This document shows, one piece after another, positions 9,260-18,200 of a stretch of 64,000 nt of DNA (positions are counted from its first letter, which is position 1; each line of letters begins with the position of its first letter). The notes under the pieces are model-generated. The model saw only the letters and a program-made list of their open reading frames with translations. It searched no databases and was not told the DNA's origin. The DNA comes from Cyanobacteriota bacterium (lineage in GTDB: Bacteria > Cyanobacteriota > Cyanobacteriia > PCC-6307 > Cyanobiaceae), in NCBI GenBank assembly GCA_026389315.1, contig JAPLIC010000062.1, forward strand, positions 1 through 64,000. Direction: 5' to 3'. The position numbers and the translations under genes were made by a program.

Positions 9260-9336
9260 TGATTAACTTCTACAGATTTCCCGACGTTGGATCAAGGCTC
9301 AGCTTAAAACTGTAGCTCCATCAGTTTTAATCCATC

Positions 9337-9359
9337 GGCAGAGATAGGCTTTGTCTGCC
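9337..9359 (+). terminator. weak stem-loop after hypothetical gene
   Basis: A 6-bp perfect stem GGCAGA/TCTGCC with an 11-nt loop lies ~80 nt downstream of the 8885-9259 gene. No T-run follows, so a role as an intrinsic terminator is uncertain. Confidence 0.25.
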
Positions 9360-9445
9360 TAGCGCCAAGCAGGACCTTGCGTCGATGGGGCCTGATCCCT
9401 GCCACTGGAGCTAGGTTCCCCATTCCACCCTCCCTAAAACCTTCC

Positions 9446-10096
9446 TTGGCTCTGACTACCACGACCTTGCTGGAAGCCCTCCAGCAGCGTTACGCCACCA
9501 AGGCTTTTGATGCCACTCGCCGCATTGATCCAGAAACCTGGGCAGCTCTCGAAAAAAGCCTGGTGCTCAGTCCGTCCTCTTACGGCCTGCAGCCCTGGAA
9601 ATTCCTGGTGATCACAAAAGCGGAGCTGCGGGCGGAGCTGCGGCAACACTCCTGGAACCAATCCCAGATCACCGACGCATCCCATCTGGTTGTATTCCTG
9701 GCCAAACGCCGCATTGAAGAAGCGGACGTGGAAAAACTGATTTCCGCCACCAGCACCCTGCGCGGTATTGCGATCGAATCGCTGGGGTTCTATGGCGAGA
9801 TGATCCGCAAGGATCTGATCAATGGCCCCCGCAGCCAGCACATCGGCCAGTGGAGCTCAAACCAGGTGTACATAGCCCTGGGAACTTTCCTCACCTCCGC
9901 AGCCCTGTTGGGCGTTGACACGACACCGATCGAGGGTTTCTCACCCGCCGAGTACGACCGGGTTCTGGGGCTGGAGAACAGCGCTTACCGCAGTTGCGTA
10001 GTCGCGGTGGCTGGATATCACAGCGCTGAGGACAAGTATGCCGGCTTAGCTAAGGTCCGTTATCCAGACAGTGAACTAATCGAGCACATCAGTTAA
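9446..10096 (+). CDS. NAD(P)H-dependent oxidoreductase, nitroreductase family
   Basis: Flavin-dependent nitroreductase-fold protein. The family start is best matched by TTG 9446 (LALTTTTLLEALQQRYATKAF), giving 216 residues; an ATG at 9377 would add 23 Pro-rich residues. FMN-binding signatures include RYATKAFD, LSPSSYGLQPWKFLVI and the later QVYIALGTFLTSAALLGVDTTPIEGF. Physiological substrate unknown. It is followed by tRNA-Met on the opposite strand. Confidence 0.85.
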   Translation: MALTTTTLLEALQQRYATKAFDATRRIDPETWAALEKSLVLSPSSYGLQPWKFLVITKAELRAELRQHSWNQSQITDASHLVVFLAKRRIEEADVEKLISATSTLRGIAIESLGFYGEMIRKDLINGPRSQHIGQWSSNQVYIALGTFLTSAALLGVDTTPIEGFSPAEYDRVLGLENSAYRSCVVAVAGYHSAEDKYAGLAKVRYPDSELIEHIS

Positions 10097-10200
10097 CGGT
10101 TGGCTGCCTCCCTCACCCTCAGATTGTGGGGGTGGCGTCCCCAAATAAGGTTGATGCAACTGATTTACATCTACACTGTTTGATTTACAGATATGAAAAT

Positions 10201-10273
10201 GGCTCGGGGGAGACTTGAACTCCCGACCTTGGGGTTATGAATCCCACGCTCTAACCAGCTGAGCTACCGAGCC
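10201..10273 (-). tRNA. tRNA-Met (CAT), elongator type
   Basis: On the minus strand this 73-nt gene folds as a cloverleaf. The acceptor GGCTCGG pairs with CCGAGCC, the D arm is GCTC..GAGC, the anticodon loop TTCATAA has anticodon CAT, and the T arm is GGGAG-TTCAAGT-CTCCC. The acceptor starts with a paired G1, so this is not the initiator. CCA is not encoded. The last anticodon-stem pair appears as A-C. An Ile-lysidine tRNA is less likely. Confidence 0.93.
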
Positions 10274-10323
10274 TTGGCATGGCTTGATTGTAGAGGATGG
10301 TCACCCTCTGTCCTGAACAGCCC

Positions 10324-11304
10324 TCAGGCCCTGGGAGGCAGGAAGCTGAGGGGATTCATGGCGCCCATGCCCGGGGCGATGATCTCAAAATGGAGGTGGG
10401 GGCCAGTGCTATTACCGGTGCTGCCCATATGGCTGATCATTTCGCCTTGGCGCACCTCCTGGCCCTGGCCGACGATCAGGCGGCTGTTGTGGCCGTAGCG
10501 GGTCATGGTTCCATCAGCATGGCTGATCTCCACGAGGTAGCCGTAGCCCCCATCGTGCCAACCGGCAAAGGTGACCCGCCCCTCTTTTGCCGCCACAATG
10601 GGGGTGCCGGTGCTGTTGGCCAAGTCGATGCCTTTGTGCATCCGACCCCAACGCCAGCCATATCCCGAGCTGAACACCCCTTGGGTTGGCCAGATGTAGT
10701 CGCCAGCCCCTGCCCCGGGGAGAGGCGCTTGAGGGACTTGGGGGAGGGTTGGCAAATCGGGCCAGCTCAGAGCACCACTACCCATGGGCTTGAGGGCAAG
10801 CAGCATATGGGCCCGCATGGGTGCCGTGGGAGCCACCCTGAGCTGGATGCCCGGGGTGAGGCTGGCCATTTCGACCCCGGGATTGAGCCGCAGCAGATCG
10901 CTGACAGTCATGCCGTAGCGCTGGGCAACGCTCAGCACGGTGTCACCCGATCGGACCAAGCCCCTGCTGGCCCGAGGGGCGGCTGGGGAGCTGACGGGCT
11001 CTGGATAGAGGGGTTGCCAGTTAAGCCCCTCAGCAGAAGCAGTTTCGGAATGGGTCGGTTCGCCGACAAGGGAGTTGGGCCTCGATGGGGAGCCCTGCAG
11101 GGTCGCTATGGAGGGCTGGGGAGCGGTGGTGGGGGAGCCAGGGACCTCTCCAGACTCCTCTAGAGGGTCGGCAGGAGAGATCAAAGCGTGCACGAGGGAG
11201 TGCTGGGTATCGCTTAATACAGAATCGCGGGCAATGGCGGTCAGGAACGGGGAGACGATTGCAGAACCAATGAAGAACAGAGTCCAAATTTGAGCGGGCT
11301 TCAT
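10324..11304 (-). CDS. LysM and M23-peptidase envelope protein
   Basis: Putative murein endopeptidase or amidase activator. From ATG 11304 it has 326 residues. A signal segment (MKPAQIWTLFFIGSAIVSPFL) is followed by a low-complexity linker, one LysM domain (VRSGDTVLSVAQRYGMTVSDLLRLNPGV) and a C-terminal LytM/M23 domain. Zinc-site motifs are HKGIDLAN (H..D) and GPHLHFE (HxH). As all zinc ligands are visible it could be catalytic. The upstream ATG at 11391 adds 29 residues before the signal and is unlikely. Confidence 0.93.
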   Translation of the reverse strand: MKPAQIWTLFFIGSAIVSPFLTAIARDSVLSDTQHSLVHALISPADPLEESGEVPGSPTTAPQPSIATLQGSPSRPNSLVGEPTHSETASAEGLNWQPLYPEPVSSPAAPRASRGLVRSGDTVLSVAQRYGMTVSDLLRLNPGVEMASLTPGIQLRVAPTAPMRAHMLLALKPMGSGALSWPDLPTLPQVPQAPLPGAGAGDYIWPTQGVFSSGYGWRWGRMHKGIDLANSTGTPIVAAKEGRVTFAGWHDGGYGYLVEISHADGTMTRYGHNSRLIVGQGQEVRQGEMISHMGSTGNSTGPHLHFEIIAPGMGAMNPLSFLPPRA

Positions 11305-11499
11305 GCAAATCAATTCAATGAACAAGACCTGTTGGAGAAGCCATGATCCCCAAGTCCGCCAGACCTTAGCGTGTGGACCTGCAAACGTCAATGCAAACGC
11401 TGAATACGATCAGCTTGACATTGGGGCAAGGATGTGCTAGAGAATTCATAATGGTTAAGGATGGAAATCGTTAAAACGGACTTTCCGTCCTGCTTTCAT

Positions 11500-12000
11500 T
11501 CAATTATTTGACAGCTTTTTGCCCGGTAGGAGTTGTATTTGCCTCAGGGACTCAAACAGAACTACCGCCACCGCCACAGAAAGGTTCAAACTGCGGACTC
11601 CGCCCTGTCCTAACTGGGCTTTTTGGGCCATCGGGATCGTCAGCACCGCATCAGTCTTGGCGAGCAGAGGGTCCGGCAGTCCATTGGTTTCCTGGCCAAA
11701 CAGCAACCAGTCGTTGGCGCAGAAGGAAAAATCCGTATAGGCCATGGCCGCATGGCTGCTCAGGGCCACCAGTCGACCACCCTGGCGCCGGCAGGTTTCC
11801 AGGAAGGTTGTTTCATCTCCATGGCGGTGCAGTTGGACCCATGGCCAGTAATCCAGGCCTGCACGACGCAATTGCCTGTCGTCAATCTGGAAGCCAAGGG
11901 GTTCAATCAGATGTAGTTCGCTACCGGTGGCAGCACAGGTGCGGGCGACGTTGCCGGTGTTCGGCGGAATCTGGGGTTGCCACAGAACCACGCGGGGCAT
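11500..12000 (-). CDS. trmL: tRNA (cytidine(34)-2'-O)-methyltransferase
   Basis: SPOUT-family enzyme that methylates the wobble ribose of tRNA-Leu isoacceptors. 166 residues, normal for TrmL. Motifs: PRVVLWQPQIPPNTGNVARTCAATG at the N-terminus (substrate side), LLFGQETNGLPDPLL and the knot motif VRSLNLSVAVAVVLFE. The ATG overlaps the cobU stop by 1 nt, and cobU overlaps pxcA, forming a compact minus-strand operon. Confidence 0.95.
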   Translation of the reverse strand: MPRVVLWQPQIPPNTGNVARTCAATGSELHLIEPLGFQIDDRQLRRAGLDYWPWVQLHRHGDETTFLETCRRQGGRLVALSSHAAMAYTDFSFCANDWLLFGQETNGLPDPLLAKTDAVLTIPMAQKAQLGQGGVRSLNLSVAVAVVLFESLRQIQLLPGKKLSNN

Positions 12001-12596
12001 CAGGCGTCCCTGGGGTCAGGGGGGACGGGGAGGCTGTGGGCCTGCAAATCAAGGGCCCGTCCTTGCAACACCAGCCAGGCCTGGTCACAGTCGGCTGCCA
12101 GGTGTCGCTGCAGATCGGCCAATCGCTGGCGAAAACGCAACCCCAGGTCAGTGGGGGGCACGACTCCCCAGGCCGTCTCCTCACAGACCAGGATCACAGG
12201 GCTGGCTGATTGCTGCAGGGCTCTATGGAGATCTTCGCAGCGCTGCCGCCAATCCCGCTCTCCCGTTTCGAGATGGGCGACCACCCAGGTGCCAAGGGAA
12301 TCCACCAGTCCCAATTGCCCTGGCTGCAGCTGGCCAAGGGCCCGGCCCAGTTCACCGGCCACCTCGAGGCAGTGCCAAGTGCTCGGACGGCGGCGGCGGT
12401 GCCGCTCCAGGCGTTGCTGCCAGTCGGTATCGTCAGGCCGGTGCGGTCCCGTGGCCAGATAGACCACCATCAAGCCGCTGCGTTCGGCCAGCAGTTCGGC
12501 CCAGCGGCTCTTGCCACTGCCGGCGGGACCACTGACCATGGTGCGATGGGCCCGGCTTGGGCTGGCGGGATGGGGGATCAACTCAACCGCCTCCAT
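12000..12596 (-). CDS. cobU: adenosylcobinamide kinase / adenosylcobinamide-phosphate guanylyltransferase
   Basis: Bifunctional enzyme of nucleotide-loop assembly in B12 synthesis. 198 residues. The P-loop is GPAGSGKS (23-30), followed by VYLATG and LVDSLGTWV. The late family motif CEETAWGVVPPTDLGLRFRQ replaces the usual EVGxGIVP wording but aligns with it. It overlaps both neighbours (trmL 1 nt, pxcA 14 nt). It fits with cobN, metH and the B12 riboswitch elsewhere in the window. Confidence 0.92.
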   Translation of the reverse strand: MEAVELIPHPASPSRAHRTMVSGPAGSGKSRWAELLAERSGLMVVYLATGPHRPDDTDWQQRLERHRRRRPSTWHCLEVAGELGRALGQLQPGQLGLVDSLGTWVVAHLETGERDWRQRCEDLHRALQQSASPVILVCEETAWGVVPPTDLGLRFRQRLADLQRHLAADCDQAWLVLQGRALDLQAHSLPVPPDPRDA

Positions 12597-13758
12597 TCAT
12601 GTTGCGCAGGGTGGCCACCGAAGAGGGAGAAACGCGATTGAGGTAGCGGAAGATCCAGTATTTAAAGATTGTTGCCAACACCACAGGAAAAGTGGCAATG
12701 AACAACATAATGAAATTTTCCTGGGCGGGGAGACCCAGGTGGTGGGCCACACCACCCAAGAGCACGGTCCAGCCTTCAGGACTGTGGAAGCCCACAAAGA
12801 CATCCGTAAATAAAATGATGGCAAAAGCTTTGGCGCTGTCACTCAATCCATAGACCAGTTCGTCAATAAATCCCTTGAGGACTTGAATATCCCGCTGACC
12901 AAAGAGGCAGACCAGGACAAAACTCATCAGGCCAAACAAATCTGAGAGCACATTCTTAACCGCATGGGTGCTGCCTTTATCGGCTTCTTGTTTTAGTTCC
13001 TGGGCTCTTTCACTTAGTTTTTCCTGCAGCTCTTCCCTGGTAGGAAGGGCTTTTTTGTTGAGGAGGGCATCAAATTCCAGCTCCGCCTGGTAGACCCGGA
13101 GTGCTTCAACGGCTCTTTCTTCCAGGTGGGGCTTGGCGTAGCCAAGAAAATTCTGGTGCGGAGCGAATCGATCCACCAGTGGCGAAACCACAAGGGTGCG
13201 GCTCAGCTGGGTGACCAAAAGGGGCACCAAGATCAGCAGCAGCAGGATCCGCAGGGCCACCAAGGTCGAGTCCCGGCGGCGGCGAAAACCAGCCAGAACG
13301 CTGGCTTCGGCTTCCGGGTCTAGCTGGCGGCGCACCTGATCGACGGCTCCTAGCAGGCTGCGAGGCAGGAGTTCCGGGGTGCGGCTAAGGCTGGGCAGCA
13401 CACTGCGCTTCGAGTCATAACGGGTCACAACCGTTTCGATTAAACTGAGTTGGCGCAATTCCTGCCCGGCCAGTTGGCCCCTTATCGGCCCAAGGCGGTG
13501 CATGGATTCGAGGCAGACCTGCAAGGCCGCACGAAAACGACGCAGCAGCTGGGCCTGCATCCCCTTGGGCAAGCGAAGTTCCAACTCGGGTCGCACCGGA
13601 CGATCGTTGTAGTGCTCCAGTTCGATGCTTTGGATCATCAGGGCCGCCTCATAACCCCGCTCCAAGTCGTGGTTAATCCGGATGGTGCCGTTGTTGGCGT
13701 TTGTCGTGATGTCGCCCTTGCCCTTGGCAAAAGCTCCGATCCAATTGCTGAGACCCAT
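12583..13758 (-). CDS. pxcA: proton extrusion protein PxcA (CemA/CotA family)
   Basis: Inner-membrane protein needed for light-dependent H+ extrusion and inorganic-carbon uptake, related to chloroplast envelope CemA. 391 residues. The N-terminal soluble half (GLSNWIGAFA..., Arg-rich) is followed by a first helix at ~168-190 (LVALRILLLLILVPLLV), a charged coiled region (~220-270), and three C-terminal helices including FGLMSFVLVCLF and FIMLFIATFPVVLATIFKYWIF. The end RVSPSSVATLRNMN is family-typical. The 3' end overlaps cobU. Confidence 0.94.
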   Translation of the reverse strand: MGLSNWIGAFAKGKGDITTNANNGTIRINHDLERGYEAALMIQSIELEHYNDRPVRPELELRLPKGMQAQLLRRFRAALQVCLESMHRLGPIRGQLAGQELRQLSLIETVVTRYDSKRSVLPSLSRTPELLPRSLLGAVDQVRRQLDPEAEASVLAGFRRRRDSTLVALRILLLLILVPLLVTQLSRTLVVSPLVDRFAPHQNFLGYAKPHLEERAVEALRVYQAELEFDALLNKKALPTREELQEKLSERAQELKQEADKGSTHAVKNVLSDLFGLMSFVLVCLFGQRDIQVLKGFIDELVYGLSDSAKAFAIILFTDVFVGFHSPEGWTVLLGGVAHHLGLPAQENFIMLFIATFPVVLATIFKYWIFRYLNRVSPSSVATLRNMNGGG

Positions 13759-13774
13759 GGTGTTCAGAGAGGAC

Positions 13775-14473
13775 TCAACGGGAGAAGATCCACCAGGTCA
13801 GCATGGGCACGATCGTGCCCACGGCCAGCAGCGCGACGATCCAGGTGAAGGCATTGCTCTTGGCGGTTTCCTCCTGGCTCGGAATCGTGCTGGCCGGTGC
13901 GGTCACAATTTGTTCCACAGGCTCGCCAGGATCCTCCCCGCCTGCCAGCACCGTTGCTAGACGCTCCAGTCCGTCAAGGGTGGCCTGCCGGTAGCGCTCG
14001 CCGCTGCGCAAGGGCAGGGCCATCGTGGTCCGGGCGGTACTGCGCAACAGATCGGGGGTGAGTTGGCGCTCGACACTCGGGTCAGCAACGATGCTGGCGG
14101 CCCGGGTCTGGGTGTCGAGCAACACCAGCAGCCGCGGTTGATCGGGCGCGGCGTCGCGCCACTTTTGAAGCAGTTGCTGGCCCAATTGATCGAGGCTGAC
14201 CCCATAGTCAAGTCGATCGATGGTGATCAGTTGGGCATCGAGGTGATCGGCCTCCAAGGCCGCCAGTGCCTTTTCGATGTCGCCGCTGGCGGCCCGGCTC
14301 AAGACCTGGGCCCGATCCAGCACATGACTTGTCGGTGGCAGCGGCGGCAGGTCGCCCACGGCCAAGGCCAATGCTGGCCAGGCAGGACCAAACAGGAGCA
14401 ATGCCGAGATCAATAGGGAGGTCAGCCAACTCCAGGGTCTGGGTTGGTCCTGCTGGGGAAAAAGAAGGGCCAT
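13775..14473 (-). CDS. TPM-domain protein (Psb32-like)
   Basis: From ATG 14473 it has 232 residues; the longer upstream frame is shadow sequence of the opposite gene. It has a signal segment (WLTSLLISALLLFGPAWPALALA), a TPM domain (VLDRAQVLSRAASGDIEKALAALE ... KWRDAAPDQPRLLVLLD) and a C-terminal membrane anchor (FTWIVALLAVGTIVPMLTWWIF). TPM-domain proteins of this layout in phototrophs include Psb32, which protects or repairs photosystem II; that role is inferred. Located directly upstream of pxcA. Confidence 0.88.
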   Translation of the reverse strand: MALLFPQQDQPRPWSWLTSLLISALLLFGPAWPALALAVGDLPPLPPTSHVLDRAQVLSRAASGDIEKALAALEADHLDAQLITIDRLDYGVSLDQLGQQLLQKWRDAAPDQPRLLVLLDTQTRAASIVADPSVERQLTPDLLRSTARTTMALPLRSGERYRQATLDGLERLATVLAGGEDPGEPVEQIVTAPASTIPSQEETAKSNAFTWIVALLAVGTIVPMLTWWIFSR

Positions 14474-14600
14474 GGGATGGGGCCATGGGGCGCGTTCGAA
14501 GAGCAAGGCGATCGCACGGGTGTCCCCAGTTTGACGCAGACCGCCAGGGTCTCCCAGCGGACGGTGCCTGGGGATTGGATCGGCCATTGTTGGCCTTGCA

Positions 14601-15296
14601 ATGAAGCGTCCCATGGCAACTCCCCTGGCCTCCCGCCTGATGCTGGCGATCGGCCTGGTCGCCCTGGCCCTGGTCGTTCTCAACCAGGTGACGGCCCCCC
14701 GCATCGATCCACCGCTGGAGCGCGCCGCCGTCCTGGCCAGCCTGTTGGCGGTGGTGTTGATGTTGGTCGCAGCGTTGTGGCAGCGAATCCAGCCCCCGGC
14801 TGCCCCCCGGGCCGACCTGAAGGGCCGCGAAGGTCTTGAACTGGCCGCCGACCTGCCCGAGCCCCTGCGCCGTGAGCTGGCCTGGGGCAGCCGCATGTTG
14901 TTGACCGCCACCCCCGCCGCCGTGGTGCTGCTCCAGGCAGGCAGCCAGAGGCTGCTGCGCCGGGGACTGCTGGCTGACACAGAGTTTTGCCTGGGGCCGA
15001 TCTGTCAACAAAGCCTGGAGCGACAAAAGGCCATCTCCTTGGTGGATCTCAGCCTTTATCCAGGGCGGGTCGAATTTGAGCCGCTGCTGGCCGATTTGCC
15101 GGCCGTGGTGGTGCAGCCGGTGGGCGAGGAGGCGGTGTTGGTTTTGGGGGGCTGGTCGCCGCGCTGCTTCAGTCAGGCCGATCTGTTGTGGATTGGGGGA
15201 TGGGCCGAAAAACTCATAGACGCAGGGGCTCCGGCTTGGGCCGCACAGGTGCAGGGGGCAGCGGCCGCTGCCGGCGAGGCACCGCAAACGAGCTGA
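14601..15296 (+). CDS. cofactor assembly of complex C subunit B (CCB2/CCB4-like)
   Basis: 231 residues with two N-terminal transmembrane helices (LMLAIGLVALALVVLNQV and AVLASLLAVVLMLVAALWQ) followed by a soluble domain. The layout and sequence (LAADLPEPLRRELAWGSRMLLTAT..., LADLPAVVVQPVGEEAVLVLGG, RCFSQADLLWIGGWAEKL) match cyanobacterial proteins annotated as CCB, which attach heme ci to cytochrome b6. Its 3' end overlaps the convergent lptC-like gene by ~83 nt. Confidence 0.82.
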   Translation: MKRPMATPLASRLMLAIGLVALALVVLNQVTAPRIDPPLERAAVLASLLAVVLMLVAALWQRIQPPAAPRADLKGREGLELAADLPEPLRRELAWGSRMLLTATPAAVVLLQAGSQRLLRRGLLADTEFCLGPICQQSLERQKAISLVDLSLYPGRVEFEPLLADLPAVVVQPVGEEAVLVLGGWSPRCFSQADLLWIGGWAEKLIDAGAPAWAAQVQGAAAAAGEAPQTS

Positions 15297-16428
15297 TCAC
15301 CCGCCCGCCGGGCGTGGAAACATTGAAATCCCCCTCAGGTCCGAGGCGGCCCGAGAGTTGGCCGGCCTGGATGCGTTGGCGCTGGGCGATCCGCTGGTAG
15401 TCCACATCGCCTTCGGCGAAGAGGGTTTCGTCTTGCCAATTCCAGCGGCAGAGCCTGGCGCTCAGGGATTCGCCCTTGCGCTGCAGCCGGCAGCCGAGGG
15501 GGATGGTGGCTGTGGTCTGGCGGGCCTCGATCACGAGGCTGTTGCCGCCAACCGTCAACTCCTTCCAGTGGCCGCTGAAAACCTGGTCGCTGCTGAGGGT
15601 TTGGGCCGCCCCATCCAGCTGCAGATTCTGGCCGTCGAGATCGAACTTTTCGCTGGGATCGCGGACCTGCACGGGGGCCTTGAGCTGGTAGCGCTGTTGA
15701 CGGGTATTGCCGTTGAGGCCCGCGGCGGTGAGCGTTTGGGGCAAAGCTTGGGGGGAACGGCCGGGGGGCAGGCGCGTGATCCGCAACGGACCCTCGGCTT
15801 CCAGGGCTCCCTGCCCCGGTTGCCAGGTGAGCTTTTGGGGCAGGGCCACCACTTCGGGGTTGGTCCGCCGTTGGCGGCTGAAGGGGTCACTGGCTTGGCC
15901 CCAGCGCTCGATCCGCGGTGCCCCCTCCAGTTCGAGTCGGTCGCGATCGAAGAGGAAGCGAGCCCGCTGGGCCCCGAGGCGGTGCAGGCCGTCTTCGGCC
16001 ATGGGGGCGCGATCGATGCGCAGGAGCTTTTTACTGGGAAGCCAACGGGCGCGACGGGCGGTAATTAGCACCGGTTGGGCGCCGTGGCGTTCAACCCGGA
16101 TGCCCCCCTCCAAAACAATCACCTCACCGTCATTGATCACGGTGCCGCTGGTGGCTTGGAGCCGATAGAGAGGTTTTCCGGCGACGTAGATGACGCCCCG
16201 GGGGGATCGGGCCTGAGCGACCCGGCGCCTGATGTCGTAACGGGCCTCGGGACTTGTCAATTCCCAGGTGGGTTGGCCGCGCTCATCCTGTTGTTTCAGA
16301 TTGAGGGAGCGAAACACAAAGGGAGGGGAGCCATCGTCAAAGGTGGTGGGCGGACGGCTGCAGCCCAGGGGCACCAGAGCCAGGGCCCCCAGGAGCCAGG
16401 GCCCATACCTGCGGCAAGCGGAGCTCAC
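15214..16428 (-). CDS. lptC: LptC/OstA-type LPS export protein, lipoprotein
   Basis: Periplasmic component of lipopolysaccharide transport. 404 residues. A lipoprotein signal ends in LVPLGC (Cys ~23). Repeated beta-jellyroll OstA/LptC modules follow, e.g. GTVINDGEVIVLEGGIRVER, ARRARWLPSKKLLRIDRAP and DLDGQNLQLDGAAQTLSSDQV. It is longer than E. coli LptC, as is usual in cyanobacteria, where LptC carries two LptC/LptA-like repeats. The ATG overlaps the metG stop by 4 nt. Its 3' end runs into the convergent CCB gene. Confidence 0.85.
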   Translation of the reverse strand: MSSACRRYGPWLLGALALVPLGCSRPPTTFDDGSPPFVFRSLNLKQQDERGQPTWELTSPEARYDIRRRVAQARSPRGVIYVAGKPLYRLQATSGTVINDGEVIVLEGGIRVERHGAQPVLITARRARWLPSKKLLRIDRAPMAEDGLHRLGAQRARFLFDRDRLELEGAPRIERWGQASDPFSRQRRTNPEVVALPQKLTWQPGQGALEAEGPLRITRLPPGRSPQALPQTLTAAGLNGNTRQQRYQLKAPVQVRDPSEKFDLDGQNLQLDGAAQTLSSDQVFSGHWKELTVGGNSLVIEARQTTATIPLGCRLQRKGESLSARLCRWNWQDETLFAEGDVDYQRIAQRQRIQAGQLSGRLGPEGDFNVSTPGGRVISSFAVPRRQRPLPPAPVRPKPEPLRL

Positions 16429-18038
16429 AGGGGGGAATCCAGCTCCAGGCGCTGCATCACGGGCACCGGCTCCGGGAGTGGATCACCAGGACGCAGCAGG
16501 CCCCATTGGCGGACTGGGTGCCAAGTGGATCCTGACTCTGTGGTGGCGAGTCCTGACTCTGTGGTGACGACATCGCCTGTTTCCCTGTCGGCGCCGCTCA
16601 CCAGGGCCGGTTGGCCCAGCTGGCTGAGCATGCGGGCCGAAAGGTCGGGCACCAGGGGGGCCAACAACACCGCCAAAGAGCGGCTGACCTCCAGCACCGC
16701 ATAAAGGTCGGCGCCAACGGCCGCCTCCTGGCCCGGTTGTTTCATCTGTTTCCAGGGGGCCTGGGTGTTGAGGTAGCCGTTGGCGGTTTCGGCCAGCCGC
16801 AGCAGGGATTCGGCCGCGCCGCGAAACTCCAGCGCCGCCATGGCGTCATCAAACTGAGCGGAGGCGGCGGCGGCGGTTATGGCCAGAGGATGGCTCGTCT
16901 TCAGGGCGGCGCCGGCGGGTGGCACGCCACCGTCAAACCACTTGCGGGCCATGGAGGTGGTGCGATTGAGCAGATTGCCGATGGTGTTGCAGAGATCGTT
17001 GTTGACCAGATCGGAGAAGCGTTGTTGCTGGAAATCGCCATCATCGCCGAAGGGAATATCCCGCAGCAGATACCAGCGCACCGCATCGGGCCCACAGCGC
17101 TCTAGCAATAATTCAGGATCGAGCACATTGCCCAGGGATTTGCCCATCTTCTGGCCCTCGCGGGTCAAAAAGCCATGGCCGAAGACCCGCTTTGGTAACT
17201 CCAGACCCGCCGACAGCAACATCGCCGGCCAGAAGACCGCATGGAAGCGCAAGATATCTTTGCCAATCACATGCAGATCGGCGGGCCAGCCCCTTGAGAT
17301 AGCCAGCTCTAAATCGGGTGGGTCATCATTTTGGAGCAGGGCGGAGAGATAACCCAGCAGGGCGTCAAACCAGACATAAAACGTGTGCCCTTCATGGCCG
17401 GGTACGGGGATGCCCCAGGGCACGTCCAGCCGTGAGATCGAGAAATCTTTCAGACCTCCAGCCACAAAATTTTGGACCTCCCGCTGCCGCGAGGCCGGCG
17501 ACACAAAATCTGGGCTGGCCACCAATCGTTCGATAGGTTCTTGATAGCGCGAAAGCCGAAAGAACAGATTCATTTCATCGCGCCATTCCAGGGGCCGCTG
17601 GTGCACAGGACAGCTTGGATCGGTGGCTGCGGCCGGATCGTCTTTGTACTCCTCACAGGCGACGCAATACCAACCCTGCTGGCGACCCTCCCGCACATCG
17701 CCATTGGCCTCGACCCGCGCAAAGAATTGCTCGACGATGGCCCGGTGGCGGGGCTCGGTGGTACGGATGAAGTGATTGTTGCTGATCTGCCAGCTGTGCC
17801 AGAGGTCCCGGAACCGTGCCGAGACGGCGTCGCAATGGACCTGGGGGGTCAGCCCCGCCGCTGCGGCGGTGCGCTGAATTTTCTGCCCGTGCTCATCGCA
17901 GCCGGTAATGAACTCCACCTGCTGGCCCTGCAGCCTCTGGAAGCGGGCGATTGCATCACAAGCCAGGGTGGTGTAGGTGCTGCCCAGATGGGGGCGATCG
18001 TTGACGTAGTAGAGGGGCGTGGTGAGGGTGAAGGGCAT
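16425..18038 (-). CDS. metG: methionyl-tRNA synthetase
   Basis: Class I aminoacyl-tRNA synthetase, 537 residues from ATG 18038 (MPFTLTTPLYYVNDRPHLGS). The ORF extends much further upstream, but that part is antisense to the FAD oxidoreductase and is not coding. HIGH box: PHLGS. KMSKS box: GQKMGKSLGNVLDP, with G in place of the first S. The zinc-knuckle area is CVACEEYKDDPAAATDPSCP, a one-knuckle form. The anticodon-binding helical domain follows. There is no C-terminal tRNA-binding EMAP domain. Confidence 0.96.
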   Translation of the reverse strand: MPFTLTTPLYYVNDRPHLGSTYTTLACDAIARFQRLQGQQVEFITGCDEHGQKIQRTAAAAGLTPQVHCDAVSARFRDLWHSWQISNNHFIRTTEPRHRAIVEQFFARVEANGDVREGRQQGWYCVACEEYKDDPAAATDPSCPVHQRPLEWRDEMNLFFRLSRYQEPIERLVASPDFVSPASRQREVQNFVAGGLKDFSISRLDVPWGIPVPGHEGHTFYVWFDALLGYLSALLQNDDPPDLELAISRGWPADLHVIGKDILRFHAVFWPAMLLSAGLELPKRVFGHGFLTREGQKMGKSLGNVLDPELLLERCGPDAVRWYLLRDIPFGDDGDFQQQRFSDLVNNDLCNTIGNLLNRTTSMARKWFDGGVPPAGAALKTSHPLAITAAAASAQFDDAMAALEFRGAAESLLRLAETANGYLNTQAPWKQMKQPGQEAAVGADLYAVLEVSRSLAVLLAPLVPDLSARMLSQLGQPALVSGADRETGDVVTTESGLATTESGSTWHPVRQWGLLRPGDPLPEPVPVMQRLELDSPL

Positions 18039-18200
18039 CAGGGCGTCGCAAGACGTGGGGGATCCCGACCGGCCTGACGGGCTTCTGGGCCAACGGCAAG
18101 CCCCAGACCCATTGTCGATCTTACCCAGCGGCCCCGGCAGGCCCCTGGACAGGGGCAACCCTGACGCTCCAGGATCACGCCAGGCGCCAGTAAACCACCC